A stretch of 59,661 bases of DNA. Source: an uncultured Clostridia bacterium. Its GTDB lineage: Bacteria; Bacillota; Clostridia; Christensenellales; Borkfalkiaceae. This document shows positions 6,729 to 16,104 of this stretch, piece by piece. Positions within the stretch are counted from its first letter, which is position 1. Each line of letters starts with the position of its first letter. Made by a program: the position numbers and the translations under genes. The notes beneath the pieces were generated by a model, which saw only the letters and a program-made list of their open reading frames with translations, did not search any database and was not told the origin of the DNA. Where the stretch lies: positions 1 through 59,661 of the forward strand of contig CALVWX010000010.1 in NCBI GenBank assembly GCA_944368215.1, given 5' to 3'.

Positions 6729-8189
6729 TTAATTGTCGCCCGGACTTTGCGGAGACTGCGCGCTTTCGGTCGCCGGCTCGTCTGCTGCCTGATTTGCCTG
6801 CGCCGCGCCGACCGTTTCCGCAACTACGCTTTGCGCGGGGCCGCCTTTAAGGGGCAGTTCCTTGCTGTAGAGCACTTTTAACAGGATGGGGGTTAGGATG
6901 GAGGAGATGAGTATTAAAAGCACGGTCTTTATCATGAACTCGCCGCCCAGCGCGTGGTCGCCCAGCCCGCTGTTTCTGTCCGTTACGGTCTGTGTTACAA
7001 TCAGGGCAACTTCGCCGCGCGCCATCATGCCCACGCCGCCTATGGCCGATTCCCTCCAGCCGTAGCCGAAGGCTTTGGCCACGCCGCCGCAGCCAACTAT
7101 CTTGCCGATAAGGCCCATAAGAACGGCTAAAAGCGCAAACAGCACGATGGTTCCGCCCACGCCGCTGAAATCGATGTTGCTTATGCCTATGTTGGCAAAG
7201 AACATGGGCGCGAAAATTGTGTAGGTGTCCACGCTGATTTTAGAATCGACGTACTCGCTCGAGCGGTGCACCGTCGCCAGCACTATGCCCGCGAGGAATG
7301 CGCCCGTAATGTCGGCCACACCGAAAATTTCTTCTGCCACCCAGCTGTATACAAAGCATACCACAATGGAAAAAATGGGCAGCCTGTGCGTGTGCGGCCA
7401 CTTCTTTTCAAGCCACTTAAACAGCCTGTTTACGCCAAAGCCAGCAACAATCGCGACTATGAAGAAGGCAACAATCATTATTATGGTGCCGTAAATTGTA
7501 GCCTTGAATGCGTCGAAGCCGTTATCCGCAACGACGTTGCCCGAGCGCGCTATGCTCGTGACTATCGAAAGCACCACAATGCCTATAACGTCGTCTATTA
7601 CGGCGGCCGAAACTATCGTCGTGCCCAGCTTGGTGTTTATCTTGCCCAGCTCTTTCAGCACCGAAACGGTTATGGCTACGCTCGTCGCCGTGAGGATTGT
7701 GCCTATGAACACGCAGCGGTATACGTTTTCAATGCCGAGACCTATGCTGCCGAAGGGCAGGCTTATGGCAAAACCGAGCGCAAACGGCACTATTACGCCC
7801 ATGCTCGCCATCATCACGCTGGCAAAGCCCGTGTTTTTGATGTCCTTTATGTTGGTCTCCAGCCCCGCCGAAAACATTATCAGTATTACGCCGATTTTGG
7901 AGAATACCGCCATTACTTCATTGGAGCCCGTAGCGCCTTCCAGCGCAAACAGCGCCTTATATGTTCCCGCGTTTACGGCGTCTTCGAAGCCTATAAAGGT
8001 AAAGCCGCAGAATTGGCCGAATACTGCGGGACCTATTATAATGCCGGCGATGATAAAGCCGAGCACTTCTGGCAAATGCATTTTGCGGAACAGCAGTCCG
8101 CATAATTTGGTTGCAAGCAGAACAATAGCTATGATTACTACATAGCCCAGCGGTTGATTAACGTAAAATATTATAAAAAACACCCACAA
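6729..8189 (-). CDS. CPA2-family Na+(K+)/H+ antiporter
   Basis: A 486-residue integral membrane protein with about 12-13 hydrophobic segments and a polar Ala/Gln-rich C-terminal tail. Features of the Kef/NapA family: LPEVLGFIIAGIIIGP early, FSAGLETNIKDI near 110, the paired acidic motif VIDDVIGIVVLS in the mid-protein, and ITGAFLAGIVLA and MMARGEVALIVT in the second half. The DD pair is diagnostic of electrogenic NapA-type transport; electroneutral relatives have ND or QD. No RCK/TrkA-N domain follows. The start is uncertain: TTG at 8187-8189 is the longest reading and no Shine-Dalgarno stands out, but a promoter lies just upstream. Confidence 0.85.
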   Translation of the reverse strand: MWVFFIIFYVNQPLGYVVIIAIVLLATKLCGLLFRKMHLPEVLGFIIAGIIIGPAVFGQFCGFTFIGFEDAVNAGTYKALFALEGATGSNEVMAVFSKIGVILIMFSAGLETNIKDIKNTGFASVMMASMGVIVPFALGFAISLPFGSIGLGIENVYRCVFIGTILTATSVAITVSVLKELGKINTKLGTTIVSAAVIDDVIGIVVLSIVTSIARSGNVVADNGFDAFKATIYGTIIMIVAFFIVAIVAGFGVNRLFKWLEKKWPHTHRLPIFSIVVCFVYSWVAEEIFGVADITGAFLAGIVLATVHRSSEYVDSKISVDTYTIFAPMFFANIGISNIDFSGVGGTIVLFALLAVLMGLIGKIVGCGGVAKAFGYGWRESAIGGVGMMARGEVALIVTQTVTDRNSGLGDHALGGEFMIKTVLLILISSILTPILLKVLYSKELPLKGGPAQSVVAETVGAAQANQAADEPATESAQSPQSPGDN

Positions 8190-8220
8190 ATACTTTTGGT
8201 TGACTTATGAACCAAATACA

Positions 8221-8248
8221 ATTATAGCACTCGTTTTAAAATTTGCAA
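8221..8248 (-). promoter_or_regulatory. promoter of the antiporter gene
   Basis: On the minus strand TTGCAA (8243-8248), a 16-nt spacer and TATAAT (8221-8226). Transcription would begin near 8214, about 25 nt before the proposed TTG start. Confidence 0.6.
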
Positions 8249-8300
8249 GTCTTTGAATTGCATACTGCTAAAAGAGTGGTTTTACGCCGTTTAAATGCTG

Positions 8301-8335
8301 AAGCGCGGCGGCAGGCTGTGCCTGCCGCCGCGCTT
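8301..8335 (-). terminator. strong hairpin after the collagen-like gene
   Basis: AAGCGCGGCGGCAGG (8301-8315) pairs perfectly with CCTGCCGCCGCGCTT (8321-8335) around a 5-nt loop, 14 nt past the stop of the collagen-like gene on the minus strand. The U-run is weak, so termination efficiency is uncertain. Confidence 0.65.
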
Positions 8336-8348
8336 GATTTGTACTGTG

Positions 8349-10013
<1,665 letters not shown>

Positions 10014-10111
10014 CGTATCCTCCTTTATATATTTCCATTAAACCACGTTTTTGTGTTGAAAGTTTTATCGCTCTGTAAAAATTTGTTGATTTATGTTAAA
10101 ACTTATATAAA

Positions 10112-10139
10112 AAGCGCGCGCCGCAGCGCGGCGCGCGGT
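10112..10139. other. GC hairpin in the relQ-nrdD intergenic region
   Basis: GCGCGCGCCGC pairs with GCGGCGCGCGG around AGC. It lies about 100 nt upstream of relQ. Besides this, the nrd control elements and low-complexity AT sequence, I see no gene in 10,014-10,620. Confidence 0.45.
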
Positions 10140-10222
10140 ATCCGATATAAAGGAATTCCTTTTTATTTTGGGCGGTAAGGAAAATCCCCCGGCCGCCGCA
10201 TTTAAGAACATTTTGGCGAAAA

Positions 10223-10271
10223 TCACAATATATTGTTAAAATGTTAAAAACTTTCATACAACATATTGTGT
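10223..10271 (+). promoter_or_regulatory. upstream pair of NrdR boxes
   Basis: TCACAATATATTGTTA (10,223-10,238) and ATACAACATATTGTGT (10,256-10,271) match the NrdR consensus ACACWATATATWGTGT with 3 and 2 mismatches. They are spaced 33 bp, about three helical turns, which is how NrdR (an ATP/dATP-sensing repressor) binds. They precede a promoter at 10,280-10,309. Confidence 0.82.
10233..10250 (+). promoter_or_regulatory. possible Rex site overlapping the first NrdR box
   Basis: TTGTTAAAATGTTAAAAA differs at one informative position from the clostridial Rex consensus TTGTTAANNNNTTAACAA. A rex gene is present at 16,105. Joint NrdR and Rex input would link deoxynucleotide supply to NADH/NAD+ state, but AT-rich sequence makes chance matches fairly likely. 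Confidence 0.4.
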
Positions 10272-10279
10272 GCCTTTGC

Positions 10280-10309
10280 TTGACTTAAGCGCGCCGCGAG
10301 GGGTATAAT
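10280..10309 (+). promoter_or_regulatory. distal nrdD promoter P1
   Basis: TTGACT (10,280-10,285), an 18-nt spacer and TATAAT (10,304-10,309), directly downstream of the first NrdR pair. It would give a leader of about 300 nt to nrdD. Confidence 0.65.
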
Positions 10310-10434
10310 ATCAATCGTTGCGGCAAAGAGGGGGACTTTCCCATTGCGGCGTCAGATTTGCGGTTCGCGCGTCCGCTTAATTTTCCGCGGCGGCCCCCGC
10401 GTTTTGCCGGAGTGCACGCAAGTTATCGACAATT

Positions 10435-10481
10435 AAACTAAATATTGTGGATAACTAAAAAATTATTTCAATATATTGTGT
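10435..10481 (+). promoter_or_regulatory. proximal pair of NrdR boxes
   Basis: AAACTAAATATTGTGG (10,435-10,450) and TTTCAATATATTGTGT (10,466-10,481), spaced 31 bp centre to centre, the canonical NrdR spacing. The second ends 8 bp before the -35 box of the proximal promoter. Confidence 0.8.
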
Positions 10482-10489
10482 ACATACTA

Positions 10490-10518
10490 TTGACAAACGC
10501 AATTTAAAGGCGTAGAAT
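10490..10518 (+). promoter_or_regulatory. proximal nrdD promoter P2
   Basis: TTGACA (10,490-10,495), a 17-nt spacer, TAGAAT (10,513-10,518). It lies about 100 nt upstream of the nrdD start and immediately after the second NrdR pair. Confidence 0.8.
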
Positions 10519-10620
10519 AGTATATGTAGATTTTTCCGCTTCGCGCGGACGGAATATAACGGAACATAAGAAAATATTTAACTTTCCGCACGGCGCGGCC
10601 TGCGGAAGAGGGGTGATATA

Positions 10621-12747
10621 ATGAAAGTTATCAAAAGGGACGGTTCGACTGTAGATTTCGACAGAAGCAAAATCGTCAAGGCTATAGGCAAGGCCAACGA
10701 GTCTGTCGATTTCGAGGACAGGATAGACGACAAGCAGATAGAAAAGATAGTCGACGACATAGCAAACCGCCACCGTTCGAGGTTGCTCGTTGAAGACATT
10801 CAGGATATGGTAGAGGAAAAGCTGATGGAACTTCAGAAGTACCAGCTCATGAAGTCCTACATCCTTTACCGTTACGAGCGCGCTCTCATCCGCAAGGCCA
10901 ACACCACGGACGACAGCATCCTTTCTCTCATCAAAAACGCCAACAAGGACGTAATGGAGGAAAACTCCAACAAAAACGCCCACACGGCGGCAACCCAGCG
11001 CGACCTTATAGCGGGCGAAGTTTCCAAGGACCTCACCCGCAGGCTCCTTCTGCCCGAATACCTTGCAAAGGCTCACGATGAAGGCGCCATACACTTCCAC
11101 GACGCGGACTATTTCATCCAGCCCATATTCAACTGCTGCCTCGTAAATATCGGCGATATGCTCGATAACGGCACGGTAATGAACGGCAAGATGATAGAGA
11201 GCCCCAAGTCCTTTCAGGTCGCCTGCACGGTCGTAACGCAGATAATCGCCTCCGTCGCGTCCTCGCAGTACGGCGGCCAGTCCGTAAACGTCGCGCACCT
11301 CGGCAAGTACCTCCGCCGCACGCGCGAAAAGTACAGAAAGCAGTGCGACGAAAAGTTCGGCGACACCATCTCCGAGGAGGAGAAGAACGAATTTGTCGAA
11401 CTGAGGCTCAGGGACGAGCTTAAAGCCGGCGTCCAGACCATTCAGTATCAGATTAACACTTTGATGACGACCAACGGCCAGTCGCCTTTCGTCACGCTCT
11501 TCATGTACCTCGATGATAACGACCCTTACATTGAAGAGAATGCGATGATTATAGAGGAAATCCTCCGTCAGCGCTATCAGGGCATCAAGAACGAAGTTGG
11601 CGTATACGTCACCCCCGCCTTCCCCAAGCTCATATACGTGCTCGACGAAAATAACTGCCTCAAGGGCGGCAAGTACGATTACCTCACCAAACTCGCCGTA
11701 AAATGCTCTTCAAAGCGCCTCTATCCCGACTATATCTCGGCAAAGATGATGCGCAAAAATTACGAAGGCAACGTCTTCTCGCCCATGGGCTGTCGCTCCT
11801 TCCTGTCTCCTTGGAAGGATGAAAACGGCAACTACAAGTTCGAAGGCCGCTTCAATCAGGGCGTCGTATCCATCAACCTGCCCCAGTGCGGCATTCTCGC
11901 CAAGGGCGACGAAAAGAAGTTCTGGGAAATTCTCGAAGAGCGCCTTCAGCTGTGCTACGACGCGCTCATGGTCCGTCACAACGCGCTCAAAGGCACCCTT
12001 TCGGACGTATCGCCCGTTCACTGGCAGTACGGCGCAATCGCGCGCCTCGGAAAGGGCGAAAAGATTGATAAGTATCTCGAAGGCGGTTATTCCACAATAT
12101 CTTTGGGATATATCGGCCTGTACGAGCTCACAAAGATTATGAAGGGCGTTTCGCACACCGCTCCCGAAGGTCAGGAATTCGCGCTCAAAGTTATGCGGTG
12201 CCTCAGGGACCACTGCGAAAAGTGGAAGAAGGAGACGGGCATAGGCTTCGGCCTCTACGGCACCCCCGCGGAGAGTCTTTGCTACCGCTTCGCCCGCATA
12301 GACAAGGAGCGCTTCGGCACCATTCCCGACGTAACCGACAAGGGCTATTACACCAACAGCTACCATGTCGACGTCCGCGAACATATCGACGCGTTCTCCA
12401 AGTTCAAGTTCGAAAGCCAGTTCCAGGAAATCTCCTCGGGCGGCGCAATCTCCTACGTTGAAATCCCCAATATGCGCAACAACCTCACCGCGCTCGAGGA
12501 CGTCGTCAGATTCATTTACGATAACATTCAGTACGCCGAATTCAACACCAAGTCAGACTATTGTCAGGTATGCGGCTTCGACGGCGAAATTATCATAAAC
12601 GACGACAACGAATGGGAATGCCCCGTCTGCCACAACAAGGACCAGCGCAAAATGAACGTAACGCGCCGCACGTGCGGTTACCTCGGCGAAAACTTCTGGA
12701 ACGTCGGCAAGACCAAGGAAATCAAGGCGAGAGTTTTGCATTTATAA
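10621..12747 (+). CDS. nrdD: anaerobic (class III) ribonucleoside-triphosphate reductase, large subunit
   Basis: A 708-residue glycyl-radical enzyme reducing NTPs to dNTPs, probably with formate as reductant. The N-terminal ATP-cone (MKVIKRDGSTVDFDRSKIV) senses ATP/dATP. The core carries the family sequences AHDEGAIHFHDADYF and QCGILAKGDEKKFWE. The C-terminus has a zinc site made of CQVC and CPVC, then RTCGYLGENFW with the radical glycine near residue 686. GAGGGG precedes the ATG. It is activated by the NrdG domain encoded at 13,294; an element-rich 546-nt gap separates the two genes, where they are usually adjacent. Confidence 0.97.
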   Translation: MKVIKRDGSTVDFDRSKIVKAIGKANESVDFEDRIDDKQIEKIVDDIANRHRSRLLVEDIQDMVEEKLMELQKYQLMKSYILYRYERALIRKANTTDDSILSLIKNANKDVMEENSNKNAHTAATQRDLIAGEVSKDLTRRLLLPEYLAKAHDEGAIHFHDADYFIQPIFNCCLVNIGDMLDNGTVMNGKMIESPKSFQVACTVVTQIIASVASSQYGGQSVNVAHLGKYLRRTREKYRKQCDEKFGDTISEEEKNEFVELRLRDELKAGVQTIQYQINTLMTTNGQSPFVTLFMYLDDNDPYIEENAMIIEEILRQRYQGIKNEVGVYVTPAFPKLIYVLDENNCLKGGKYDYLTKLAVKCSSKRLYPDYISAKMMRKNYEGNVFSPMGCRSFLSPWKDENGNYKFEGRFNQGVVSINLPQCGILAKGDEKKFWEILEERLQLCYDALMVRHNALKGTLSDVSPVHWQYGAIARLGKGEKIDKYLEGGYSTISLGYIGLYELTKIMKGVSHTAPEGQEFALKVMRCLRDHCEKWKKETGIGFGLYGTPAESLCYRFARIDKERFGTIPDVTDKGYYTNSYHVDVREHIDAFSKFKFESQFQEISSGGAISYVEIPNMRNNLTALEDVVRFIYDNIQYAEFNTKSDYCQVCGFDGEIIINDDNEWECPVCHNKDQRKMNVTRRTCGYLGENFWNVGKTKEIKARVLHL

Positions 12748-12762
12748 TATTAACGCAAAAAT

Positions 12763-12796
12763 AATTTGTCGGCGAATGGCAATTCGCCGACAAATT
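12763..12796 (+). terminator. hairpin after nrdD
   Basis: AATTTGTCGGCGAAT (12,763-12,777) pairs with ATTCGCCGACAAATT (12,782-12,796) around 4 nt. There is no long U-run, so it may attenuate or stabilise mRNA rather than fully terminate before nrdG. Confidence 0.65.
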
Positions 12797-12821
12797 TATA
12801 TAGAAAGGGCAATTTGTTTAT

Positions 12822-12884
12822 CGCCCGTTGTCGGCGCGAAAACGCGCCGGATACATTCGGCTGCGCTCAGTATGACAACGGGCG
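12822..12884 (-). repeat. half-copy of the TGTCATACTGAGCG repeat family
   Basis: CGCCCGTTGTC at the left and GACAACGGGCG at the right are inverted. The interior contains GATACATTCGGCTGCGCTC and CAGTATGACA, the reverse complement of the 51,269-51,340 copy, including its CCCGTTGTC flanks. Confidence 0.65.
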
Positions 12885-13097
12885 GTCGTCGGCGCATATA
12901 TGGCAAGCAATTTAACATAACCATCGCGCAAAACTGTAGTATTTGCGGCGACGAGTCGCCGGACAAGACTTTTGTGAATTAAAATAAATAACGTCGCAAG
13001 GGGAATTGATTTCCCCGCCAGCGACCACAAATTGTTGCGCAAGCAACCTCGGCGAGGTGAATTTGCGCGATTAAATAATATAAGTGCTCTAAGGCAT

Positions 13098-13235
13098 CGC
13101 GCAAAGAGACGAACAATGCGTTCCTTCAAACAGTGGATATCCACTGTTTGGACATTGTGAGATGAGTGAGCACCTTCTACCGTGCGAACGGTGACCGAAA
13201 ACGGCGTTGTCCTTACGCCGTTTGAGAAGGCGCTC
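13098..13235 (+). repeat. three-hairpin interspersed element, copy B
   Basis: GCGCAAAGAGACG, then the hairpin AAACAGTGG/CCACTGTTT flanked by ACAATG and CATTGT, GAGATGAGTGAGC, a CGTGCGAACGG hairpin with GGTGACCGA, and ACGGCGT/ACGCCGT followed by GAGAAGGCGC. The flanking arms changed from CGCT/AGCG in copies A, C and D to ATGCG/ACATTG here while keeping pairing. It lies about 60 nt upstream of nrdG, in the same orientation. Confidence 0.7.
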
Positions 13236-13293
13236 CTCAAATCACGAAAAATTGTTGCGCGTCGCCAGCGCACAATTTTTGTGAGTAAATTTT

Positions 13294-14289
13294 ATGAATT
13301 ACGCTAAAATAAAATGGACTGACATATCCAACGGCCCGGGCGTGCGCGTTTCGCTGTACGTCAGCGGCTGCCGCAACCACTGCAAGGGTTGCTTCAATCC
13401 CGAAACGTGGGACTTCAACTACGGCGACCCCTTCACCAAAGAGGTGGAGGACAGCATAATCAAGGGTATGGAGCCCGATTATATCAAGGGCTTCACGTTA
13501 GTCGGCGGCGACCCGTTCGAGCCTGAAAACCAAAAGGTGCTCGCGCCTTTTTTAAAGCGCCTGCGCGCGGCCTATCCCCAAAAATCCTTCTGGTGCTTCA
13601 CGGGTTACGACTACGAGCGCGACCTTTTGACTGGCAAACTGGGCGATATCAACCTCGTAACGGACATGCTGTCCTGTCTGGACGTGCTCGTCGACGGCCG
13701 CTTTGTCGAAGAGCTTAAAAATCCCGCACTCTGGTTCCGCGGTTCGGCAAACCAGCGCGTAATCCTCGTGCGGCAGTCCCTCGAGCGCGACGAAGTCGTG
13801 CAGCTGGTCGCCATAACTGACAGGCTGTACGTGCGCAAGTTCAACGAGTGCGACGAAGAGGGATTGCACGAAATTCTCGGCGACGGGCAAACGATGCAGT
13901 TTATCGAACCGCCTTTCACGCGCGATAAAACCGCGCAGTTTCTGCGCAACGTCTGCATAGGCAAGGGCTATGCGCTCGCCGCAGAGCTCAAGGGTACGGG
14001 CAAGCTAATCGGGTATATTCTCTTAAAGCCCTGCGGCGACGGGCTCTATGAAGCGGGCTGGATATTCCATAAGGATTACCGAGGCAAGGGCTACGCTTAC
14101 GAGGCGGTAAACGCCGCATTCGATTACGCCATGGCCGAGCTCGGCGCTTTTGAGTTTACGGCCTCCGCCGACGAAAGAAACCTATCTTCGCTCAACCTCA
14201 TTTCAAAACTCGGCATGAAATATGTGCGCTCGGACAAAGAGGACGGCAATGTTCTGCTCGTCTATTCAAAGACCAAGGGCAACAAATAA
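13294..14289 (+). CDS. nrdG: anaerobic RNR activase (NrdG) fused to a GNAT acetyltransferase
   Basis: 331 residues, about twice the usual NrdG. Residues 1 to about 172 are a radical-SAM activase. The start MNYAKIKWTDISNGPGVRVS leads to the cluster motif C26-RNH-C30-KG-C33, and the SAM-binding GGDPF and the WCFTGYD block are present. It makes the glycyl radical on NrdD. Residues about 178-331 are a RimJ/RimL-type GNAT domain (LYVRKF, GWIFHKDYRGKGYAYEA with the acetyl-CoA loop, SLNLISKLGMKYV). The join is continuous in frame with no stop. The substrate of the acetyltransferase half is unknown. It is followed 38 nt later by dut. Confidence 0.92.
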   Translation: MNYAKIKWTDISNGPGVRVSLYVSGCRNHCKGCFNPETWDFNYGDPFTKEVEDSIIKGMEPDYIKGFTLVGGDPFEPENQKVLAPFLKRLRAAYPQKSFWCFTGYDYERDLLTGKLGDINLVTDMLSCLDVLVDGRFVEELKNPALWFRGSANQRVILVRQSLERDEVVQLVAITDRLYVRKFNECDEEGLHEILGDGQTMQFIEPPFTRDKTAQFLRNVCIGKGYALAAELKGTGKLIGYILLKPCGDGLYEAGWIFHKDYRGKGYAYEAVNAAFDYAMAELGAFEFTASADERNLSSLNLISKLGMKYVRSDKEDGNVLLVYSKTKGNK

Positions 14290-14327
14290 CAGCCGCGGAC
14301 AATAAAATTTTTTACACAGGACTATTT

Positions 14328-14765
14328 ATGAAAGTTGCAATCAAAAAGCTCAATCCAAACGCAAAACTTCCCGCCTACGGCAGCGAATACGCCGCCGGCG
14401 CAGACCTCTTCGCCTGCATAGAGGGCGAAATTACAATCGCCCCGCACCGGACTGTAATGGTCCCCACGGGGCTGGCCATGGAATTGCCCGTGGGATATGC
14501 GGGATTTATCTACGCAAGGAGCGGCCTCGCCTCCAAAAAGGGCCTCGCCCCCGCCAACAAGGTGGGAGTGGTCGACTGCGATTACCGCGGCGAAGTAAAG
14601 GTCGCACTGCACAACCACGGCGAAGTTCCGCAGGAAATATCTGCGGGTGAGCGCATTGCCCAGCTCGTCGTCGCGCCCTATGTAACGGCGCAGTTCGATG
14701 AGGCGGGAGAGCTCTCTGCAACCGTGCGCGGAGAGGGTGGTTTCGGCTCTACAGGCACAAAATAA
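14328..14765 (+). CDS. dut: dUTP diphosphatase
   Basis: A 145-residue trimeric dUTPase with all five motifs in order: AAGADLFA (1), ARSGLASKKGL (2), GVVDCDYRGEV (3), ISAGERIAQLVV (4) and the C-terminal GEGGFGSTG (5). It hydrolyses dUTP to dUMP and PPi, which keeps uracil out of DNA and feeds dTMP synthesis. An ACAGGA Shine-Dalgarno is present. Its place after nrdD-nrdG makes a small dNTP-metabolism cluster. Confidence 0.97.
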   Translation: MKVAIKKLNPNAKLPAYGSEYAAGADLFACIEGEITIAPHRTVMVPTGLAMELPVGYAGFIYARSGLASKKGLAPANKVGVVDCDYRGEVKVALHNHGEVPQEISAGERIAQLVVAPYVTAQFDEAGELSATVRGEGGFGSTGTK

Positions 14766-14790
14766 GAAAAAAACAGCACAAAATGCCTTC

Positions 14791-14825
14791 GGGCGCGCGA
14801 AAATTTTTTCGCGCGCCCTGTTTTT
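14791..14825 (+). terminator. terminator after dut
   Basis: GGGCGCGCGAAAA (14,791-14,803) pairs with TTTTCGCGCGCCC (14,806-14,818), followed by TGTTTTTG. Confidence 0.85.
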
Positions 14826-14870
14826 GCAGGGCTCCCGAAAGGCGGATATTGTGAATAATAGTTCCTTCGG

Positions 14871-14984
14871 TGTCATACTGAGCGGAGTGAGGAACGGCGG
14901 TGACGAACGCAGTCGAATGTATCTGGCATGATTACTGTTCTGCCAGATCTTTCGACTTCGCCTGCGGCTGCGCTCAAGATGACA
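14871..14984. repeat. inverted-repeat interspersed element (TGTCATACTGAGCG family), full copy
   Basis: 114 bp bounded by TGTCATACTGAGCG (14,871-14,884) and CGCTCAAGATGACA (14,971-14,984), an imperfect terminal inverted repeat. Inner motifs are GCAGTCGAATGTATC and AGATCTTTCGACTTCG. It lies in the 388-nt gap between dut and the ROK kinase; the rest of that gap has only the dut terminator and the kinase promoter. No ORF is supported. The size and ends suggest a MITE or a folded RNA element. Confidence 0.72.
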
Positions 14985-15033
14985 ATGGCGGGAATAATAA
15001 AATACCTTTCAGATACTTTTTTTGATTTTGGGA

Positions 15034-15062
15034 TTGACATGCGGCAATATTTGTAATAAAAT
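15034..15062 (+). promoter_or_regulatory. sigma-A promoter of the ROK kinase gene
   Basis: TTGACA (15,034-15,039), a 17-nt spacer and TAAAAT (15,057-15,062), about 85 nt upstream of the ATG. Confidence 0.8.
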
Positions 15063-15153
15063 AATAGGTAGATTTATAACGATATAATCGGGGGATGAGC
15101 GGATTTTTTCGCGCCCCTAAAACGCCCCTTCAGGCGGGCGGCGGAGAGTAAGA

Positions 15154-16089
15154 ATGAAGTACTATCTCGGTCTCGATATCGGCGGCACTTTCGTAAAAGG
15201 GGTTTGCATGACGGCCTCGGGCGAAATCCTCGCCGAAGGCAAGTGCGAAACGGGTTGCGATAAGGGCGGCGCGGCTATGTGCGACAATATCGCCGCACTC
15301 TGCGCACGGCTCAAAACCAATGTGCAAGGTCAGCTTGCCGGCGCCGGCGCGGGCTGTCCCGGAATGATATCGGGCGGCGTAGTAAAATTTGCCGGCAACC
15401 TCGGGCTTAAGGAATTCCCCCTTGCCGCGGAGCTCTCTTCAAGATTGGGCGTGGCCGTCAAAGTCACAAACGATGCAAACGCGGCGGCTCTCGGCGAAGC
15501 GGCTTTCGGCGCGGGTAAAAATTATAAAAACTCCATTCTCGTCACCTTGGGGACGGGCGTGGGCGGCGGCATCATCATCGACGGCAAACTCTTCGAAGGC
15601 GGCTGTTCGGCGGGCGCAGAAATAGGCCATATGGTCATCGAACGGCACGGCGATATGTGTACCTGCGGCAGAAGGGGGTGCTTTGAGCGCTACGCTTCGG
15701 CTTCTGCCCTCACGCGGCGCACAAAATATGCGATGGAAGAGGACGCGGGCTCTGCCATGTGGAGCAAATACACCTCTGTGAACTGCACCGGCAAGACGGC
15801 TTTCGAATTCATGGATACCGACCGTTCGGCAAAGGAAGTCGTCGACTGGTACATAAAATATCTCGCCTGCGGACTGGTAAACCTAGCCAACATTTTCCGT
15901 CCCGAAGTCATCATGCTCGGCGGCGGCGTGGCCGCCCAGGGCGAAAGGCTTACAAAGCCTCTGCAGGAAATAATGGACAGGGAAGTTTTCGGCGGCAACG
16001 GTTATGCCGCGGTTACAATCGTTACGGCATCGCTGGGCAATAGTGCCGGGGCAATGGGTGCGGCGGCGCTGTGCTTCAGGAATGAATAA
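15154..16089 (+). CDS. glcK: ROK-family sugar kinase, probable glucokinase
   Basis: 311 residues. The N-terminal phosphate loop is LGLDIGGTFVKG, ROK signature 1 lies in TLGTGVGGGIIIDGK, and EIGHMV is followed by the zinc motif CTCGRRGCFE that marks Bacillota glucokinases. It phosphorylates glucose or a related hexose with ATP. GCGGAGAG precedes the ATG. No DNA-binding domain is present, so it is an enzyme rather than a ROK repressor. It is followed by rex after 15 nt, suggesting co-transcription. Confidence 0.88.
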   Translation: MKYYLGLDIGGTFVKGVCMTASGEILAEGKCETGCDKGGAAMCDNIAALCARLKTNVQGQLAGAGAGCPGMISGGVVKFAGNLGLKEFPLAAELSSRLGVAVKVTNDANAAALGEAAFGAGKNYKNSILVTLGTGVGGGIIIDGKLFEGGCSAGAEIGHMVIERHGDMCTCGRRGCFERYASASALTRRTKYAMEEDAGSAMWSKYTSVNCTGKTAFEFMDTDRSAKEVVDWYIKYLACGLVNLANIFRPEVIMLGGGVAAQGERLTKPLQEIMDREVFGGNGYAAVTIVTASLGNSAGAMGAAALCFRNE

Positions 16090-16104
16090 TCAATGGAGAA
16101 ATAT

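Larger units (their letters stand above)
12748..13293. other. repeat-filled gap between nrdD and nrdG
   Basis: 546 nt with no credible gene. Contents: the nrdD hairpin (12,763-12,796), a half-copy of the TGTCATACTGAGCG family (12,822-12,884), a GTCGCAAGGGGAATTGATTT..GCGACC stretch near 12,993, and a three-hairpin element (13,098-13,235). No consensus promoter for nrdG was recognised, so nrdG may depend on read-through from nrdD. Confidence 0.65.
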
